Shown here: positions 1-9,594 of the stretch, one piece after another
Numbering within the stretch: the first letter of the stretch is position 1
Layout of the letters: each line of letters starts with the position of its first letter
Assembly (NCBI RefSeq): GCF_022179325.1
Contig: NZ_BPQQ01000043.1
Location: 1-64,000 of the forward strand
Direction of reading: 5' to 3'
DNA: 64,000 nt
From: Methylobacterium isbiliense
GTDB lineage: Bacteria; Pseudomonadota; Alphaproteobacteria; Rhizobiales; Beijerinckiaceae
Notes under the pieces: generated by a model
What the model was told of the DNA's origin: nothing
What the model saw: only the letters and a program-made list of their open reading frames with translations
Databases searched by the model: none
Program-made: the position numbers and the translations under genes

Positions 1-1
1 G

Positions 2-988
2 GTCGATTCCGCCCCCACCAACCCCGCCTACCAAGCCACCGAGCAGGTCGTCGCCGGCTTCTCCCGCGGCGTCGCCGGCGCGCTCGCCTTCTCCACCATC
101 AACGTCGACGTCAAAGGCATCAAGCTCTACGACGCGAACGCGACGAGCGTGAACACCCCGGCGACGTCCGGCCAAGTGTTCGGCACCACGTCGCTCACCG
201 GCACGGCGGGCTTCACCGGCGGCACCGCGAACTTCGGCGGCACCAACGAGGTGAAGTTCGACCTGACGCTCGGCGACGGCTCCACCGCGACGATCACGCT
301 GAACAACACCACCCTGTCCTCGGCGGTGGCGAACCTCGCGGCGGTCACCACCACCGAGTTCCTCGACGCCATCAACAACCAGATCGCCGCTGACACCGCC
401 GTCACCCCGCTCGCCGGCAAGGTGCGGGCCTCCCTCGACACGTCGGGCCGGCTGACCTTCCAGACCACGGCAACGGGGGCGGGGACGAATGCCCAGATTG
501 CCATCCAGAACGTCGCGCCAACTGCCACCTACACGCTGATCGATGTCGGCTTCGGCACCGGCACGGCCCCCACCGACACGCGCATCGGCAGCGGCTCGGC
601 GGCCGGCACCACGGCGGGCCGCGGCATCCTCGACACGATCGACGGGCTCACGAGCTTCGCGGTGAGCACCATCGACATCTCGGGTCTGGCGGGAACCGCC
701 GGCGATACCGCGCTGAAGGCCATCATCACCCAGGTCGACCGGGCGCTGGCGAAAGTAACGGATGCCGGCACCAAGCTCGGCGCCAACAAGACCCAGATCG
801 ACGGCCAGATGAGCTTCGTCGACACCTTGATGAAGGCCAACGACCGCACGGTCGGCACGCTGGTGGACGCGGATATCGAGGAGGAATCGACCAAGCTGAA
901 GGCGCTTCAGACCCAGCAGCAGCTGGCGATCCAGGCGCTGAGCATCGCCAATTCCTCGGGCGAGTCGATCCTGACGCTGTTCCGCTGA
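2..988 (+). CDS. Flagellin (3' part, start lies before the window)
   Basis: The reading frame is open from base 2 and ends at the TGA at 986-988, so 328 residues of the C-terminal part are present and the true start is upstream. The last ~40 residues have the flagellin D0 pattern: a Gln/Ala/Leu-rich amphipathic helix (QQQLAIQALSIANSSGESIL) ending in TLFR. The Thr/Ala/Gly-rich, nearly Cys-free middle (residues ~40-200) fits the variable, surface-exposed filament domains. The product is the filament subunit, exported by the flagellar type III apparatus, of which FliI and FliJ are encoded about 3-5 kb away. A strong hairpin about 100 bp downstream may terminate transcription. Family call is firm; which flagellin paralog cannot be said. 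Confidence 0.9.
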   Translation, partial: VDSAPTNPAYQATEQVVAGFSRGVAGALAFSTINVDVKGIKLYDANATSVNTPATSGQVFGTTSLTGTAGFTGGTANFGGTNEVKFDLTLGDGSTATITLNNTTLSSAVANLAAVTTTEFLDAINNQIAADTAVTPLAGKVRASLDTSGRLTFQTTATGAGTNAQIAIQNVAPTATYTLIDVGFGTGTAPTDTRIGSGSAAGTTAGRGILDTIDGLTSFAVSTIDISGLAGTAGDTALKAIITQVDRALAKVTDAGTKLGANKTQIDGQMSFVDTLMKANDRTVGTLVDADIEEESTKLKALQTQQQLAIQALSIANSSGESILTLFR

Positions 989-1091
989 GCGAGGCTCCGC
1001 CGCGCCGGGCCCGTCCGGCCCCTGCCGGACGGCCCACATCCTTCCGCCGTCGCGAAGCTCATCCTTCGCCGTAGCCGCCTGGACAACAGAA

Positions 1092-1124
1092 CGCCCGGCC
1101 GGGGTTCAGAACCCGGACCGGGCG
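1092..1124 (+). terminator. GC-rich hairpin downstream of flagellin
   Basis: Arms built from CGCCCGG...CCGGGCG with an inner CGGG-GTT/AACCCGG pairing make a nearly continuous stem around a short CAG loop, 104 bp after the flagellin stop. No T-tract follows (CCTGGTGTTG), so termination is an inference from position and stem strength. Confidence 0.5.
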
Positions 1125-1617
<493 letters not shown>

Positions 1618-1724
1618 GGCGAGGCGGGGGCCTTGTAGGCCGGCCCGCTTCAGCCTGTCAATTCCCTTCCCGCCTCGAACCGCACATCGTGCCTTCTCGG
1701 GCGACGAGGACCTACGGACCGCGC

Positions 1725-2012
1725 ATGCGCTCGCTTCTCTGGCTCATCGACAACGTCATCACCCTGTACGTCTACCTGCTGATCGCCAGCGCGGTCCTCA
1801 GCTGGCTCGTGGCCTTCAACGTCGTGAACGTGCGCAACCCGATCGTGTCGCAGATCGGGGAATTCCTCTACCGCGTCACCGAGCCGGCGCTGCGGCCGAT
1901 CCGGCGGGTGCTGCCGAATCTCGGGGGCATCGACATCTCGCCCATCATCCTGGTGCTGCTGCTGTTCTTCCTGCGCAACCTGATGTTCGAGGTGTTCGCC
2001 TCGCTGGCCTGA
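1725..2012 (+). CDS. YggT family integral membrane protein
   Basis: A 95-residue protein with two hydrophobic segments: residues ~4-26, and ~75-90 ([15 protein letters not shown]). Between them lies the family region around RNPIV and the [13 protein letters not shown] loop, which identify YggT (Ycf19-like). Members are linked to membrane protein assembly and osmotic tolerance, but no biochemical role is established. An in-frame ATG at 1689 would add 12 residues without family similarity. The ATG at 1725 starts at the usual hydrophobic N-terminus, with GAGGA about 14 bp upstream, so it is preferred. The gene is followed 10 bp later by a DUF167 gene, a pairing conserved in many proteobacteria (yggT-yggU). 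Confidence 0.9.
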   Translation: MRSLLWLIDNVITLYVYLLIASAVLSWLVAFNVVNVRNPIVSQIGEFLYRVTEPALRPIRRVLPNLGGIDISPIILVLLLFFLRNLMFEVFASLA

Positions 2013-2022
2013 GGCGGCGGGC

Positions 2023-2337
2023 ATGGCGCGGCCCTGGCGCGTGGTGGCCGGCGGCCTGGAGGTGCGGGTGCGCGCCACCCCGCGGGGCGGACGCGACGCC
2101 CTCGACGGGGTCGAGGAGCGGGCGGACGGCTCCTGCGTCCTCAAGGTGCGGGTGCGAGCGGCCCCCGCGGACGGGGCCGCCAACGCGGCGATCCGGGACG
2201 TGCTGAGGGAGGCCCTCGGCTGCCCGGCCGGGTCGGTCGCGCTCGCGGCCGGCGCGAGCGCCCGCGCCAAGCTGTTCCGCATCGCCGGCGACGGCGAGGC
2301 CCTGGCGGCCCGGCTCGCCGCGGCCGTGGGGGGTTGA
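2023..2337 (+). CDS. DUF167 (YggU) family protein
   Basis: A 104-residue soluble protein. It matches the DUF167 layout: an N-terminal beta strand with RVRATPRGGRDAL, then VKVRVRAAPADGAANAAI, where the 'APADGAAN' core and a following helix are the family signature, and a C-terminal strand after GASARAKLFRI. Function is unknown. The ATG lies 10 bp after the yggT stop, so the two genes are probably cotranscribed. Length fits the family (about 95-110 residues). Confidence 0.9.
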   Translation: MARPWRVVAGGLEVRVRATPRGGRDALDGVEERADGSCVLKVRVRAAPADGAANAAIRDVLREALGCPAGSVALAAGASARAKLFRIAGDGEALAARLAAAVGG

Positions 2338-2431
2338 CGAAAGGCCACTCGCACCCGCTCTGCTGCAGTGCGACAAGGTGGGGGCGCAGCCGGGCGGCCG
2401 CGCCCCCACCAGCCGTCTTCGAGGGACGACG

Positions 2432-3478
2432 ATGAAGACCAACCCGGGCCGCTTCTTCGAGGATTTCCGCCTCGGCGAGACCATCCGGCACGCCACGCCG
2501 CGCACGGTCACCACGGGCGACGCGTCGCTCTACACGGCGCTCTACGGCTCCCGCTTCGCCGTGCAGTCGTCGGACGCCTTCGCGCGGGCCTTCGGCTACC
2601 CGCAGGCGCCCCTCGACGATCTGCTCGTGTTCCACGTGGTGTTCGGCAAGACGGTGCCCGACATCTCGCTCAATGCGCTCGCCAATCTCGGCTACGCCGA
2701 GGGGCGGTTCCTGCGCCCGGTCTATCCGGGCGAGACCCTGTCGTCGGTCTCGGAGGTGATCGGCCTCAAGGAGAGCTCGAACCGGCAGACCGGGGTCGTC
2801 TACGTGCGCTCCACCGGCTACGACGCGGCGGGCGAGGCGGTCCTGACCTATTGCCGCTGGGTGCTGGTGCGCAAGCGCGACCCGCAGGCCACCGTCGCGG
2901 AGGGGGCGGTGCCGCACCTCGCCAAGTCGGTGGCGCCCGCCGATCTCGCGGCGGCCTTGCCCGCGCTCGATGCGCACGCCTACGACGCCGCGCTGGCGGG
3001 CAGCCCGCACCGGCTCGGGGATTATGCGGCGGGCGAGCGCATCGACCACGTCGACGGCATGACCGTCGAGGAGGCCGAGCACCAGATCGCCACCCGGCTC
3101 TACCAGAACACCGCCAAGGTCCACTTCGACGCCCACGCGGTGAAGGAGACCCGGTTCGGGCGCCGGCTGATCTATGGCGGGCACGTGATCTCGCTCGCCC
3201 GGGCGCTGAGCTTCAACGGGCTGGGCAACGCCTTCGGGATCGCGGGCATCAATGCCGGGCGGCATGTGGCGCCGCTGTTCGCCGGTGACACGGTCTATGC
3301 CTGGAGCGAGGTGCTGGCGGTGGCCGACCTGCCCGGCCGCAGCGATGTCGGGGCGCTGCGCCTGCGCACGGTCGCGACCAAGAACCAGCCCTGCGGCGCC
3401 TTCCCGGACCGGGCTGGGGAGGGCTACGACCCGGCGGTGATCCTCGACCTCGACTACTGGGCGCTGATGCCGCGCTGA
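2432..3478 (+). CDS. mcd: Mesaconyl-CoA hydratase (MaoC-like)
   Basis: A 348-residue double hot-dog MaoC-type protein. The N-terminus (MKTNPGRFFEDFRLG) and the HATPRTVT segment match mesaconyl-CoA (beta-methylmalyl-CoA) hydratases from memory of the Rhodobacter and Methylobacterium enzymes. It interconverts mesaconyl-C1-CoA and beta-methylmalyl-CoA in the ethylmalonyl-CoA pathway, which regenerates glyoxylate for the serine cycle. The start at 2432 is chosen because the protein then begins at the conserved N-terminus; an upstream in-frame ATG at 2378 adds 18 low-complexity residues. No other pathway genes are nearby, as is common for these dispersed genes. The symbol mcd follows Methylobacterium usage. 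Activity is inferred from similarity only. Confidence 0.85.
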   Translation: MKTNPGRFFEDFRLGETIRHATPRTVTTGDASLYTALYGSRFAVQSSDAFARAFGYPQAPLDDLLVFHVVFGKTVPDISLNALANLGYAEGRFLRPVYPGETLSSVSEVIGLKESSNRQTGVVYVRSTGYDAAGEAVLTYCRWVLVRKRDPQATVAEGAVPHLAKSVAPADLAAALPALDAHAYDAALAGSPHRLGDYAAGERIDHVDGMTVEEAEHQIATRLYQNTAKVHFDAHAVKETRFGRRLIYGGHVISLARALSFNGLGNAFGIAGINAGRHVAPLFAGDTVYAWSEVLAVADLPGRSDVGALRLRTVATKNQPCGAFPDRAGEGYDPAVILDLDYWALMPR

Positions 3479-3504
3479 GGCGGCCCGCCGCGGGCCGCGC
3501 CCGC

Positions 3505-3966
3505 TCAGGCGTCGGAGCGGCCCGAGACGAAGCGGCGGAACGCCTCCAGGGTCTCGCGGCTGACGTGGTGCTCGATGCCTTCGGCGTCGCAGCGCGCGAC
3601 GTCGGGGCTGACCCCGAGGGCCAGCAGGAAGGACTCCACGATGCGGTGGCGCTCGCGCGCCTCCTCGGCCAGCGCGCGGCCGGCCTCGGTGAGAAAAACC
3701 CCGCGGTAGGGGCGCTGCTGCACCAGCCCGTCCTCGGCGAGGCGCTTGAGCATCTTGGCGACGGTGGGCTGGGCGACCCCCAGACGGGCGGCGATGTCGA
3801 CCTGGCGTGCCTCGCCGCCGTCGCCGATCAGGTCGGCGATCAGCTCGACGTAATCCTCGACCAGTTCGAGACGGCGCGCCTCGCGGACCTGGCGGAAGCC
3901 GGCCGAATGAGCCTCGGCGTCGACGAGCCCGGGCTCGTCCCGGCCGTCTCGGGACAGGTCCTGCAT
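3505..3966 (-). CDS. mntR: Manganese-responsive regulator MntR (DtxR family)
   Basis: About 153 residues. A helix-turn-helix (residues ~50-75: [20 protein letters not shown]) is followed by a wing ([18 protein letters not shown]) and the metal-binding helical region containing [11 protein letters not shown], whose Cys, Glu and His residues sit where MntR binds Mn(II). The lack of a C-terminal SH3-like domain fits MntR rather than the iron-type DtxR. It should repress Mn uptake when Mn is sufficient. No mntH or sitABCD lies in the window, so targets are elsewhere. The ATG at 3966 is preferred; an upstream ATG at 4008 would add 14 residues. It is convergent with mcd (26 bp gap). Confidence 0.88.
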   Translation of the reverse strand: MQDLSRDGRDEPGLVDAEAHSAGFRQVREARRLELVEDYVELIADLIGDGGEARQVDIAARLGVAQPTVAKMLKRLAEDGLVQQRPYRGVFLTEAGRALAEEARERHRIVESFLLALGVSPDVARCDAEGIEHHVSRETLEAFRRFVSGRSDA

Positions 3967-4068
3967 GGATCGGGTTCGTCCGCCTCTCGGGATGGGATCG
4001 CGCGCCACGCCTCCCTTCTATCCGAGGACGGACCGGGTGTGCAGAGGGAGCCGGGCGCACTCCCGTCC

Positions 4069-4118
4069 GGCGTTCCGCCGGACCATGGCGTTCCGCCGGA
4101 CCATGGCGTTCCGCCGGA
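4069..4118. repeat. Three tandem copies of an 18-bp unit
   Basis: The unit GGCGTTCCGCCGGACCAT occurs at 4069-4086 and 4087-4104, with a 14-bp third copy at 4105-4118, identical where present. It lies in the spacer between fliJ and mntR, about 25 bp beyond the fliJ stop. Each unit carries a small TCCG-CCGGA palindrome. Its role is unknown; replication slippage is the simplest origin. Confidence 0.85.
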
Positions 4119-4144
4119 TGACCGGCACCGCGCCGACGGCGCGG

Positions 4145-4552
4145 TCAGGCCCGGGCGCGGCCGAGGCCGATCGCGTCCATGTCGGCCTGCTCGCGGGCGC
4201 TCTCAACCGCGCGCTCGGCGGAGCGCTCGCGGTCGTCGAGGATCTCGACCTTCTTCAGCTCCTCGAAGGCATCCGCCAGATGGCCCTTGGCCTCGGCGAG
4301 CTGGGCATCGAGGTCGCTGGCGGAGCGGCGGATGTTGTCGCGGCGCTGGGCGGCGGCGCGGGCATAGGTGGGATAGGCGAAATGGGCCGGATCGGAGATC
4401 CCGGCGCGCTGCTCCTCCTGGGCGATCTCGCGGTCGAGTTCGGCCGCCATGCGGGCGAAGTCGGCGATCATCGTCTCGATCTGGGTGACGCGCCGGCGCT
4501 TCTCGTCCACCTGAAAGCGTCGCAGCCGGATGAGCGTCTCGCGCGATTTCAT
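4145..4552 (-). CDS. fliJ: Flagellar export chaperone/stalk protein FliJ
   Basis: A 135-residue, almost wholly alpha-helical protein with heptad periodicity. It begins with the Lys/Arg-rich helix MKSRETLIRLRRFQVDEKRR typical of FliJ and continues as two antiparallel coiled-coil helices broken around residues ~48-60 (GISDPAHFAYPTY). FliJ inserts into the FliI hexamer ring, like the gamma subunit of F1-ATPase, and promotes substrate export. It lies directly downstream of fliI on the same strand (about 140 bp gap), which supports the call because the family is weakly conserved. Length is typical (~140). Confidence 0.85.
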   Translation of the reverse strand: MKSRETLIRLRRFQVDEKRRRVTQIETMIADFARMAAELDREIAQEEQRAGISDPAHFAYPTYARAAAQRRDNIRRSASDLDAQLAEAKGHLADAFEELKKVEILDDRERSAERAVESAREQADMDAIGLGRARA

Positions 4553-4691
4553 CGTTTCCCCACTCCACGCGCTCGGGACGGCGTGCCCGCTCGTCCGCGT
4601 CCGCCGGCCGGCCGCCAGGGACCCGCGGCGCCGCGAGGCGTCGGCGAGGACGCCTCAGGGCTCGCGGGCTCGGCAGCGGCGACGCACCGGC

Positions 4692-6053
4692 TCACGCCCC
4701 GCCGACGATCGCGGCCAGGCGCTGATAACCTTCGCGGAGGGAGGTTGCTTCTTCCTTACCCTGCCCCAGAAAAGCCTCTAGATCGGGCATCAGCGCCACC
4801 GCTTCGTCCACCTCCGCCGAGGAGCCGGCCCGATAGGCGCCGAGCCGGATCAGCTCCTCCATGTCGGCATAGGTGGACAGCACCCGGCGGGCGCGGCGCA
4901 CCACCGGCAGGAAGGCCGGGTCGCAGGAGCGCGGCATGGTGCGCGAGACCGAGCGCAGCACGTTGATCGCCGGGTAGCGCCCGGTCTCGGCGATGCGCCG
5001 CTCCATCACAATGTGCCCGTCGAGGATGCCGCGCACCGCATCCGCCACCGGCTCGTTGTGGTCGTCGCCCTCGACCAGCACCGTGAACAGCCCCGAGATC
5101 GACCCCGCCCCGGTGCCGGGGCCGGCCCGCTCCAGGAGGCGCGGCAATTCGCTGAAGACCGTGGGCGTGTAGCCCTTGGCGGTGGGCGGCTCGCCCGCCG
5201 CGAGGCCGACGTCGCGCTGCGCCATGGCGAAGCGGGTGATCGAGTCGATCATGCACAGCACCTGCGCGCCCTGATCGCGGAAGTGCTCGGCGAGCGCCAG
5301 CGTCACGTAGGCGGCGTTGCGGCGCATCAGGGCCGGCTCGTCCGAGGTCGCCACCACCACGACGGAGCGGGCGAGGCCCGCCGGCCCGAGGTCGTCCTGC
5401 AGGAATTCCTGCACCTCGCGCCCGCGCTCGCCTACGAGCCCGATCACCGCCACGTCCGCGGCGGTGTAGCGGGCGAGCATCGAGAGCAGCACCGACTTGC
5501 CGACGCCGCTGCCGGCGAAGATGCCCATGCGCTGGCCCGCGCACATGGTCAGGAAGGTGTTGATGCAGCGCACGCCGAGATCGAGGGGCGGGCCGACGCG
5601 GCGGCGCGCATGGGCCGGGGGCGGGTCGGCCTGGAGCGGATAGGGCAGGGGACCGGCGGGCAGCGGCCCGAGCCCGTCTATCGGCCGGCCGAGCGCGTCG
5701 ACGACCCGCCCGAGCCAGCCGCGGTTCGGCCGGATCGCGCCCGCCCCCTCCGCCCGCACCCGGGCCGGGCAGCCGCGGCGGACCCCCTGGAGCGAGCCGA
5801 ACGGCATGGCGAGCGCATGCGCGCCCGAGAAGCCGATGATCTCGCAGGGCACCACGCCGTCCTGGCCGGCGCGCTCCTCCACCACGATGTCGAGGCGCCC
5901 GCCGAGCCGCATGGCCGCCACCGGCCCGGCGACCTCGATCAGGAGGCCGCGGATCGCCACCACCCGCCCGAAGACCTCCAGTCCCTCGATGCCGTCGAGC
6001 ACCGCCCGCGCCGCCGCGAGGCGTCCCGCCGGACCCGTCTCCTCCGCCGGCAT
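4692..6053 (-). CDS. fliI: Flagellum-specific type III ATPase FliI
   Basis: A 453-residue ATPase of the F1-beta/FliI family. Walker A is GSGVGKS at residues 181-187, Walker B is LCMIDS near 265-270, followed by the family-specific [15 protein letters not shown] segment and the ERAGPG...[15 protein letters not shown] stretch. It powers unfolding and export of flagellar substrates. The ATG at 6053 is preceded by a GGGAG ribosome site and gives the usual length; upstream in-frame ATGs (e.g. 6164) add an Ala/Gly-rich tail lacking similarity. It forms an operon with fliJ and diverges from ctrA, so both could be driven from the shared 6054-6502 region. Confidence 0.95.
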   Translation of the reverse strand: MPAEETGPAGRLAAARAVLDGIEGLEVFGRVVAIRGLLIEVAGPVAAMRLGGRLDIVVEERAGQDGVVPCEIIGFSGAHALAMPFGSLQGVRRGCPARVRAEGAGAIRPNRGWLGRVVDALGRPIDGLGPLPAGPLPYPLQADPPPAHARRRVGPPLDLGVRCINTFLTMCAGQRMGIFAGSGVGKSVLLSMLARYTAADVAVIGLVGERGREVQEFLQDDLGPAGLARSVVVVATSDEPALMRRNAAYVTLALAEHFRDQGAQVLCMIDSITRFAMAQRDVGLAAGEPPTAKGYTPTVFSELPRLLERAGPGTGAGSISGLFTVLVEGDDHNEPVADAVRGILDGHIVMERRIAETGRYPAINVLRSVSRTMPRSCDPAFLPVVRRARRVLSTYADMEELIRLGAYRAGSSAEVDEAVALMPDLEAFLGQGKEEATSLREGYQRLAAIVGGA

Positions 6054-6502
6054 CGCAGCCGCTCCCGTTCCCGTCGCGCCGGCGCCACAAGCTCCTCCGG
6101 CGCTGTGGGCACCGGGCCTGCGGCCGCCTCGCATCAACCTTCCGTTTACCCCTCTCCTTAACACTGGTCAGGAGAGGGAGGGCGACGCCTGCCGGCAAGA
6201 ACAGCCGGTGAGTGTCGCCGATGCCACAATCGACACAGGTTTGAATCTTTGGAATCGCTTAGGCCGATTCCACACGAGAAGGGTCGTGGACGCGGCGCGA
6301 GAGCGGGCAGAACGGAACGACAACGCCGAAACTCCCGGCACAACAGGGCGATACAAGACGCTTGCGGGAGTGAATCAGGCTTTGTTAACGCTCATGGCAT
6401 AGCGTCGCGATTCGGAAACAGACGGGCATCCGCCAGCGGCCGATGGCGGATGGGCGGCGGGGGCTTGCCTCACCCTTAAGGGCCAGGGCTTGGGGACCTG
6501 AG
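6054..6502. promoter_or_regulatory. fliI-ctrA divergent control region with GANTC sites
   Basis: A 449-bp non-coding stretch. Five GANTC sequences (CcrM methylation targets) lie at 6243-6247, 6252-6256, 6266-6270, 6372-6376 and 6409-6413. Two of them form the arms of the perfect inverted repeat GGAATCG-N7-CGATTCC at 6251-6271. A TTAAC-containing half site resembling part of a CtrA box (GTTAAC) is at 6384-6389, and CTTAAC lies near 6158 on the fliI side. In Caulobacter, ctrA transcription depends on GANTC methylation state and CtrA autoregulation. Transfer of that logic here is inference. The region near 6230-6420 is also clearly less GC-rich than its surroundings. Confidence 0.6.
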
Positions 6503-7204
6503 ATGCGCGTACTTCTGATCGAGGACGACAGCGCCACGGCGCAGAGCATCGAATTGATGCTCAAGTCCGAGAATTTTAACACCTACACCACCGACCTGGG
6601 CGAGGAAGGCGTCGATCTCGGCAAGCTGTACGACTACGACATCATCCTCCTCGACCTGAACCTCCCCGACATGTCGGGCTACGAGGTGCTCCGCTCGCTG
6701 CGGGTCGCCAAGGTCAAGACGCCGATCCTGATCCTGTCCGGCATGGCCGGGATCGAGGACAAGGTGAAGGGCCTCGGCTTCGGGGCCGATGACTACCTCA
6801 CCAAACCTTTCCACAAGGATGAACTGGTCGCGAGAATCCACGCGATCGTGCGCCGCTCCAAGGGTCACGCCCAGTCGGTCATCACCACGGGCGACCTCGT
6901 GGTCAACCTCGACCAGAAGACCGTCGAGGTCGCGAGCGCCCGGGTCCACCTCACCGGCAAGGAGTACCAGATGCTGGAACTCCTCTCGCTCCGGAAGGGC
7001 ACCACCCTCACCAAGGAGATGTTCCTCAACCATCTCTACGGCGGCATGGACGAGCCCGAGCTGAAGATCATCGACGTCTTCATCTGCAAGCTGCGCAAGA
7101 AGCTGGCCAATGCCAGCCAGGGCAAGAACTACATCGAGACGGTGTGGGGCCGCGGCTACGTGCTGCGCGAGCCCGCCGACGACGAGGACCGCATCGCGGT
7201 CTGA
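6503..7204 (+). CDS. ctrA: Cell-cycle response regulator CtrA
   Basis: A 233-residue OmpR-type regulator starting MRVLLIEDD. The receiver domain (residues 1-~115) has the acidic pair E7/D8/D9, phospho-acceptor D51 ([15 protein letters not shown]) and the conserved Lys in [11 protein letters not shown]. The C-terminal winged helix (from ~125) contains [17 protein letters not shown] and the closing [11 protein letters not shown]. These match alphaproteobacterial CtrA, the essential master regulator of replication timing, division and flagellar genes. The ATG at 6503 puts the protein at the canonical N-terminus; an upstream ATG (6443) adds 20 unrelated residues. Its position opposite fliI-fliJ suits its role in flagellar control. 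Confidence 0.95.
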   Translation: MRVLLIEDDSATAQSIELMLKSENFNTYTTDLGEEGVDLGKLYDYDIILLDLNLPDMSGYEVLRSLRVAKVKTPILILSGMAGIEDKVKGLGFGADDYLTKPFHKDELVARIHAIVRRSKGHAQSVITTGDLVVNLDQKTVEVASARVHLTGKEYQMLELLSLRKGTTLTKEMFLNHLYGGMDEPELKIIDVFICKLRKKLANASQGKNYIETVWGRGYVLREPADDEDRIAV

Positions 7205-7278
7205 CCCGGACCCGGCGCCCCGGCCCGCCGGGGCGTCGCCGACGAACCTCGCGGCGCCCAGGCGTGGCCGGCCGAGCC

Positions 7279-8142
7279 TCAGTGCCCCGCCGTCCCGGCC
7301 GCGTCGGGACTGAACAGCGGCTCGCCGTTGATCCTGTAGCCCGCGATCGCCTGCTGGCCCGCCGGCGAGACCAGCCAGTCGATGAAGGCCTGCCCCTCCC
7401 GCGCCTTCACGTGCGGATGCCGCGCCGGGTTCACCAGGATCACCCCGTAGGGGTTGAACAGGCGCTTGTCGCCCTCGACCAGGACCGCGAGGTCGATACG
7501 GTTCTTGAACGAGAGCCAGGTGCCGCGGTCGGCGAGCAGGTAGGCGCCGGTGGCGGAGGCCGCGTTGAGCGCCGGTCCCATGCCCTGACCGATCTCCCGG
7601 TACCACGCCCCCCGCACCGCCCCGAGATCGAGGCCGGCCTCGCGCCAGACCCGAAGCTCCGCCGCATGCGTGCCCGAGCGGTCGCCGCGCGACACGAAGG
7701 GCGCCTTGGCCTCCGCGATCCTGCGGAACGCCGCCGCCACGTCGCGGCCGGACGCGCCCGCCGGGTCCGCCTTCGGCCCCACCACCACGAAGTCGTTGTA
7801 CATCACCGGGACGCGCCTCACCCCCGCCCCGTCGCGCACGAACGCCTCCTCGGCGTCTTTGTCGTGGACGAGGACGACGTCGGCGTCGCCCCGGCGGCCG
7901 ACATCGAGGGCCTGGCCGGTGCCAAGCGCCACCACCCGCACGGCGATGCCGGTGGCCGCGGTGAAGCGCGGCAGCAGGTGGCCGAACAGCCCCGATTGCT
8001 CCGTCGAGGTGGTGGAGGCGACGGTGATGCCCTCTGCGGCCCGCGCCACGCCGGGGGGCAGGGCGGCGGCGAGGCTCAGGCCGAGACCCAGGCCGAAACC
8101 CAAGCCGAGTTTCAGGCACAGCAGGCGGCAAAGGCGGTCCAC
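7279..8142 (-). CDS. tupA: Tungstate ABC transporter, substrate-binding protein TupA
   Basis: A 287-residue periplasmic binding protein. The signal peptide (residues 1-~36) has a Gly-Leu-rich core encoded by short near-repeats (GLGFGLGLGLSLA). The mature protein begins with the TupA hallmark ASTTSTEQSGLFGHLLP, where the Thr/Ser cluster binds the oxyanion, and continues with GTGQALDVGRRGDADVVLVH. It delivers tungstate to TupBC. Its start overlaps the end of tupC by 31 bp, so the gene order is tupB-tupC-tupA in one operon, with the binding protein last, unlike the common tupABC order. Methylobacterium-type organisms need tungsten for a W-dependent formate dehydrogenase, a plausible user. Confidence 0.9.
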   Translation of the reverse strand: MDRLCRLLCLKLGLGFGLGLGLSLAAALPPGVARAAEGITVASTTSTEQSGLFGHLLPRFTAATGIAVRVVALGTGQALDVGRRGDADVVLVHDKDAEEAFVRDGAGVRRVPVMYNDFVVVGPKADPAGASGRDVAAAFRRIAEAKAPFVSRGDRSGTHAAELRVWREAGLDLGAVRGAWYREIGQGMGPALNAASATGAYLLADRGTWLSFKNRIDLAVLVEGDKRLFNPYGVILVNPARHPHVKAREGQAFIDWLVSPAGQQAIAGYRINGEPLFSPDAAGTAGH

Positions 8143-8834
8143 GGCAATTCTCCGGCGAGGTAGGCCCGGGCATCGGGCGAACGGGGATCGGACAGCACTT
8201 GGCGGGCGGGGCCGTGCTCGGCCACGCGACCGGCGGCCAGGACCAGGACGTCGTCGGCGAGGCGCGCCACCTGGCCGAGATGATGGGAGACCATCAGCAC
8301 CTTGGTGCCCTCCCGCGCCATGCCGGCGACGACCCGCTCCACCGCCTCGGTGGCGGCCGGGTCGAGGTTGGCGGTCGGCTCGTCCAGGAGGAGGACGTGG
8401 GGCGCGGCCGCCCAGGCGCGGGCCAGCGCGAGCCGCTGCTGCTCGCCGCCCGAGAACTTGGTGGCCGGGTCGTCGGCCCGCCCCTCCAGTCCCACCAGGG
8501 CGAGGGCGGCCCGCACCCGCTCGGCCCGCTCCGGACGAGGCAGGCCGCCGAGCGCAAGCGCCACGTTGCGGCGCGCGCTCGCCCGCAGCAGGCCGGGGCG
8601 CTGGAAGACGAAGGCGCGGCGGATCGGCTCGCCGCGGCCGATCCGGATCGCGCCGCCGCTCGGCGGGAGAAGGCCGTCGAGGAGGCGCAGCAGAACGCTC
8701 TTGCCGGCGCCGTTCGGGCCGATCACCGCGGTGATGCCGGGCCGCTCGATCCGGGCGCTGGCGCCGTCGAGGATCGCCCGCCCGCCCGCCCGGAAGCTCA
8801 GCCGGTCGAGGATGATGGGGAGGCCGGCGCTCAT
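8112..8834 (-). CDS. tupC: Tungstate ABC transporter ATPase TupC
   Basis: A 240-residue ABC ATPase. Walker A is GPNGAGKS (residues ~40-47), the signature is KFSGGEQQR, Walker B is VLLLDEPTANLD, and the H-loop His is in MVSHHLGQ. It energises the TupB permease. The ATG at 8832-8834 overlaps the tupB stop (ATGA arrangement), indicating translational coupling. The reading frame stays open far upstream inside tupB, but that part is antisense-like and has no ABC features. Confidence 0.9.
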   Translation of the reverse strand: MSAGLPIILDRLSFRAGGRAILDGASARIERPGITAVIGPNGAGKSVLLRLLDGLLPPSGGAIRIGRGEPIRRAFVFQRPGLLRASARRNVALALGGLPRPERAERVRAALALVGLEGRADDPATKFSGGEQQRLALARAWAAAPHVLLLDEPTANLDPAATEAVERVVAGMAREGTKVLMVSHHLGQVARLADDVLVLAAGRVAEHGPARQVLSDPRSPDARAYLAGELPWTAFAACCA

Positions 8835-9526
8835 CCGTAGGCCCTCAGCGCGTAGGCGCGCAGCAGCGAGGCGGCGGCGTTCAGCACGATCACCAGCCCG
8901 ATCAGCACTGCCCCCAGGGCGAGCGCCAGGGGCAGGTCGCCCTTCTGGGTTTCGAGCGAGATCGCGGTGGTCATGGTGCGGGTCTGGCCGGCGATGTTGC
9001 CGCCCACCACCAGCACCGCCCCGACCTCCGAGATCGCCCGCCCGAAGGCCGCCAGCACGACGGTGACGAGGGAGAAGCGGGCATCGAACACCAGCGCCGC
9101 CGCCCGCCGCACGGGCGGCAGCCGCAGCGAGCGCAGCTGCTCGCCGAGATGCGCCTCGGCGTCGGCCAGGATCTGGCGCGAGAGGGCCGCGACGAGCGGC
9201 GCCACCAGCACGGTCTGGGCCGCGATCATCGCCCCCGGCGTGAAGAGCAGGCCGAACGGCCCGAGCGGGCCGGAGCGGGACAGGAGCAGGTAGAGGACGA
9301 GGCCGACGATCACCGGCGGCAGGCCCATCAGGGCGTTGAGGAGCCCGATCACCGTCTGGCGCCCGGGAAAGGCCGTCACGGCGACGAGCGCGCCGAGCGG
9401 GATGCCAAGGCACGAGCCGAGCAGCACCGCCGAGACGCTGACCCGCAGCGACAGCCACGCGATCGCCACGACCTCCCGGTCGAGGCTCGCGAGCTTGGCG
9501 AGCGTCTCCTGCAGCGTGGCGAGCAT
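8831..9526 (-). CDS. tupB: Tungstate ABC transporter permease TupB
   Basis: A 231-residue integral membrane protein with about five to six hydrophobic segments. The EAA-type cytoplasmic loop (residues ~150-175, around AFGRAISEVGAVLVVGGNI) is typical of molybdate/tungstate permeases. The N-terminal portion carries ISLRVSVSAVLLGSCLGIPLGAL-like membrane insertion features. It is the first gene of the tup operon, with a short divergent spacer to the ModE-like regulator at 9595. Tungstate over molybdate specificity comes from its TupA partner. Confidence 0.88.
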   Translation of the reverse strand: MLATLQETLAKLASLDREVVAIAWLSLRVSVSAVLLGSCLGIPLGALVAVTAFPGRQTVIGLLNALMGLPPVIVGLVLYLLLSRSGPLGPFGLLFTPGAMIAAQTVLVAPLVAALSRQILADAEAHLGEQLRSLRLPPVRRAAALVFDARFSLVTVVLAAFGRAISEVGAVLVVGGNIAGQTRTMTTAISLETQKGDLPLALALGAVLIGLVIVLNAAASLLRAYALRAYG

Positions 9527-9594
9527 GCGGCTGCCCCTCCCGGGCCGCTGATGCTATGAGCAGGACCGCCGACTCAATAGGAAACCACTTGCAT

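Noticed and set aside
4069-4118. CRISPR-like array
   Set aside because: The 18-bp units abut directly with no spacers, and no cas genes are present. It is a plain tandem repeat.
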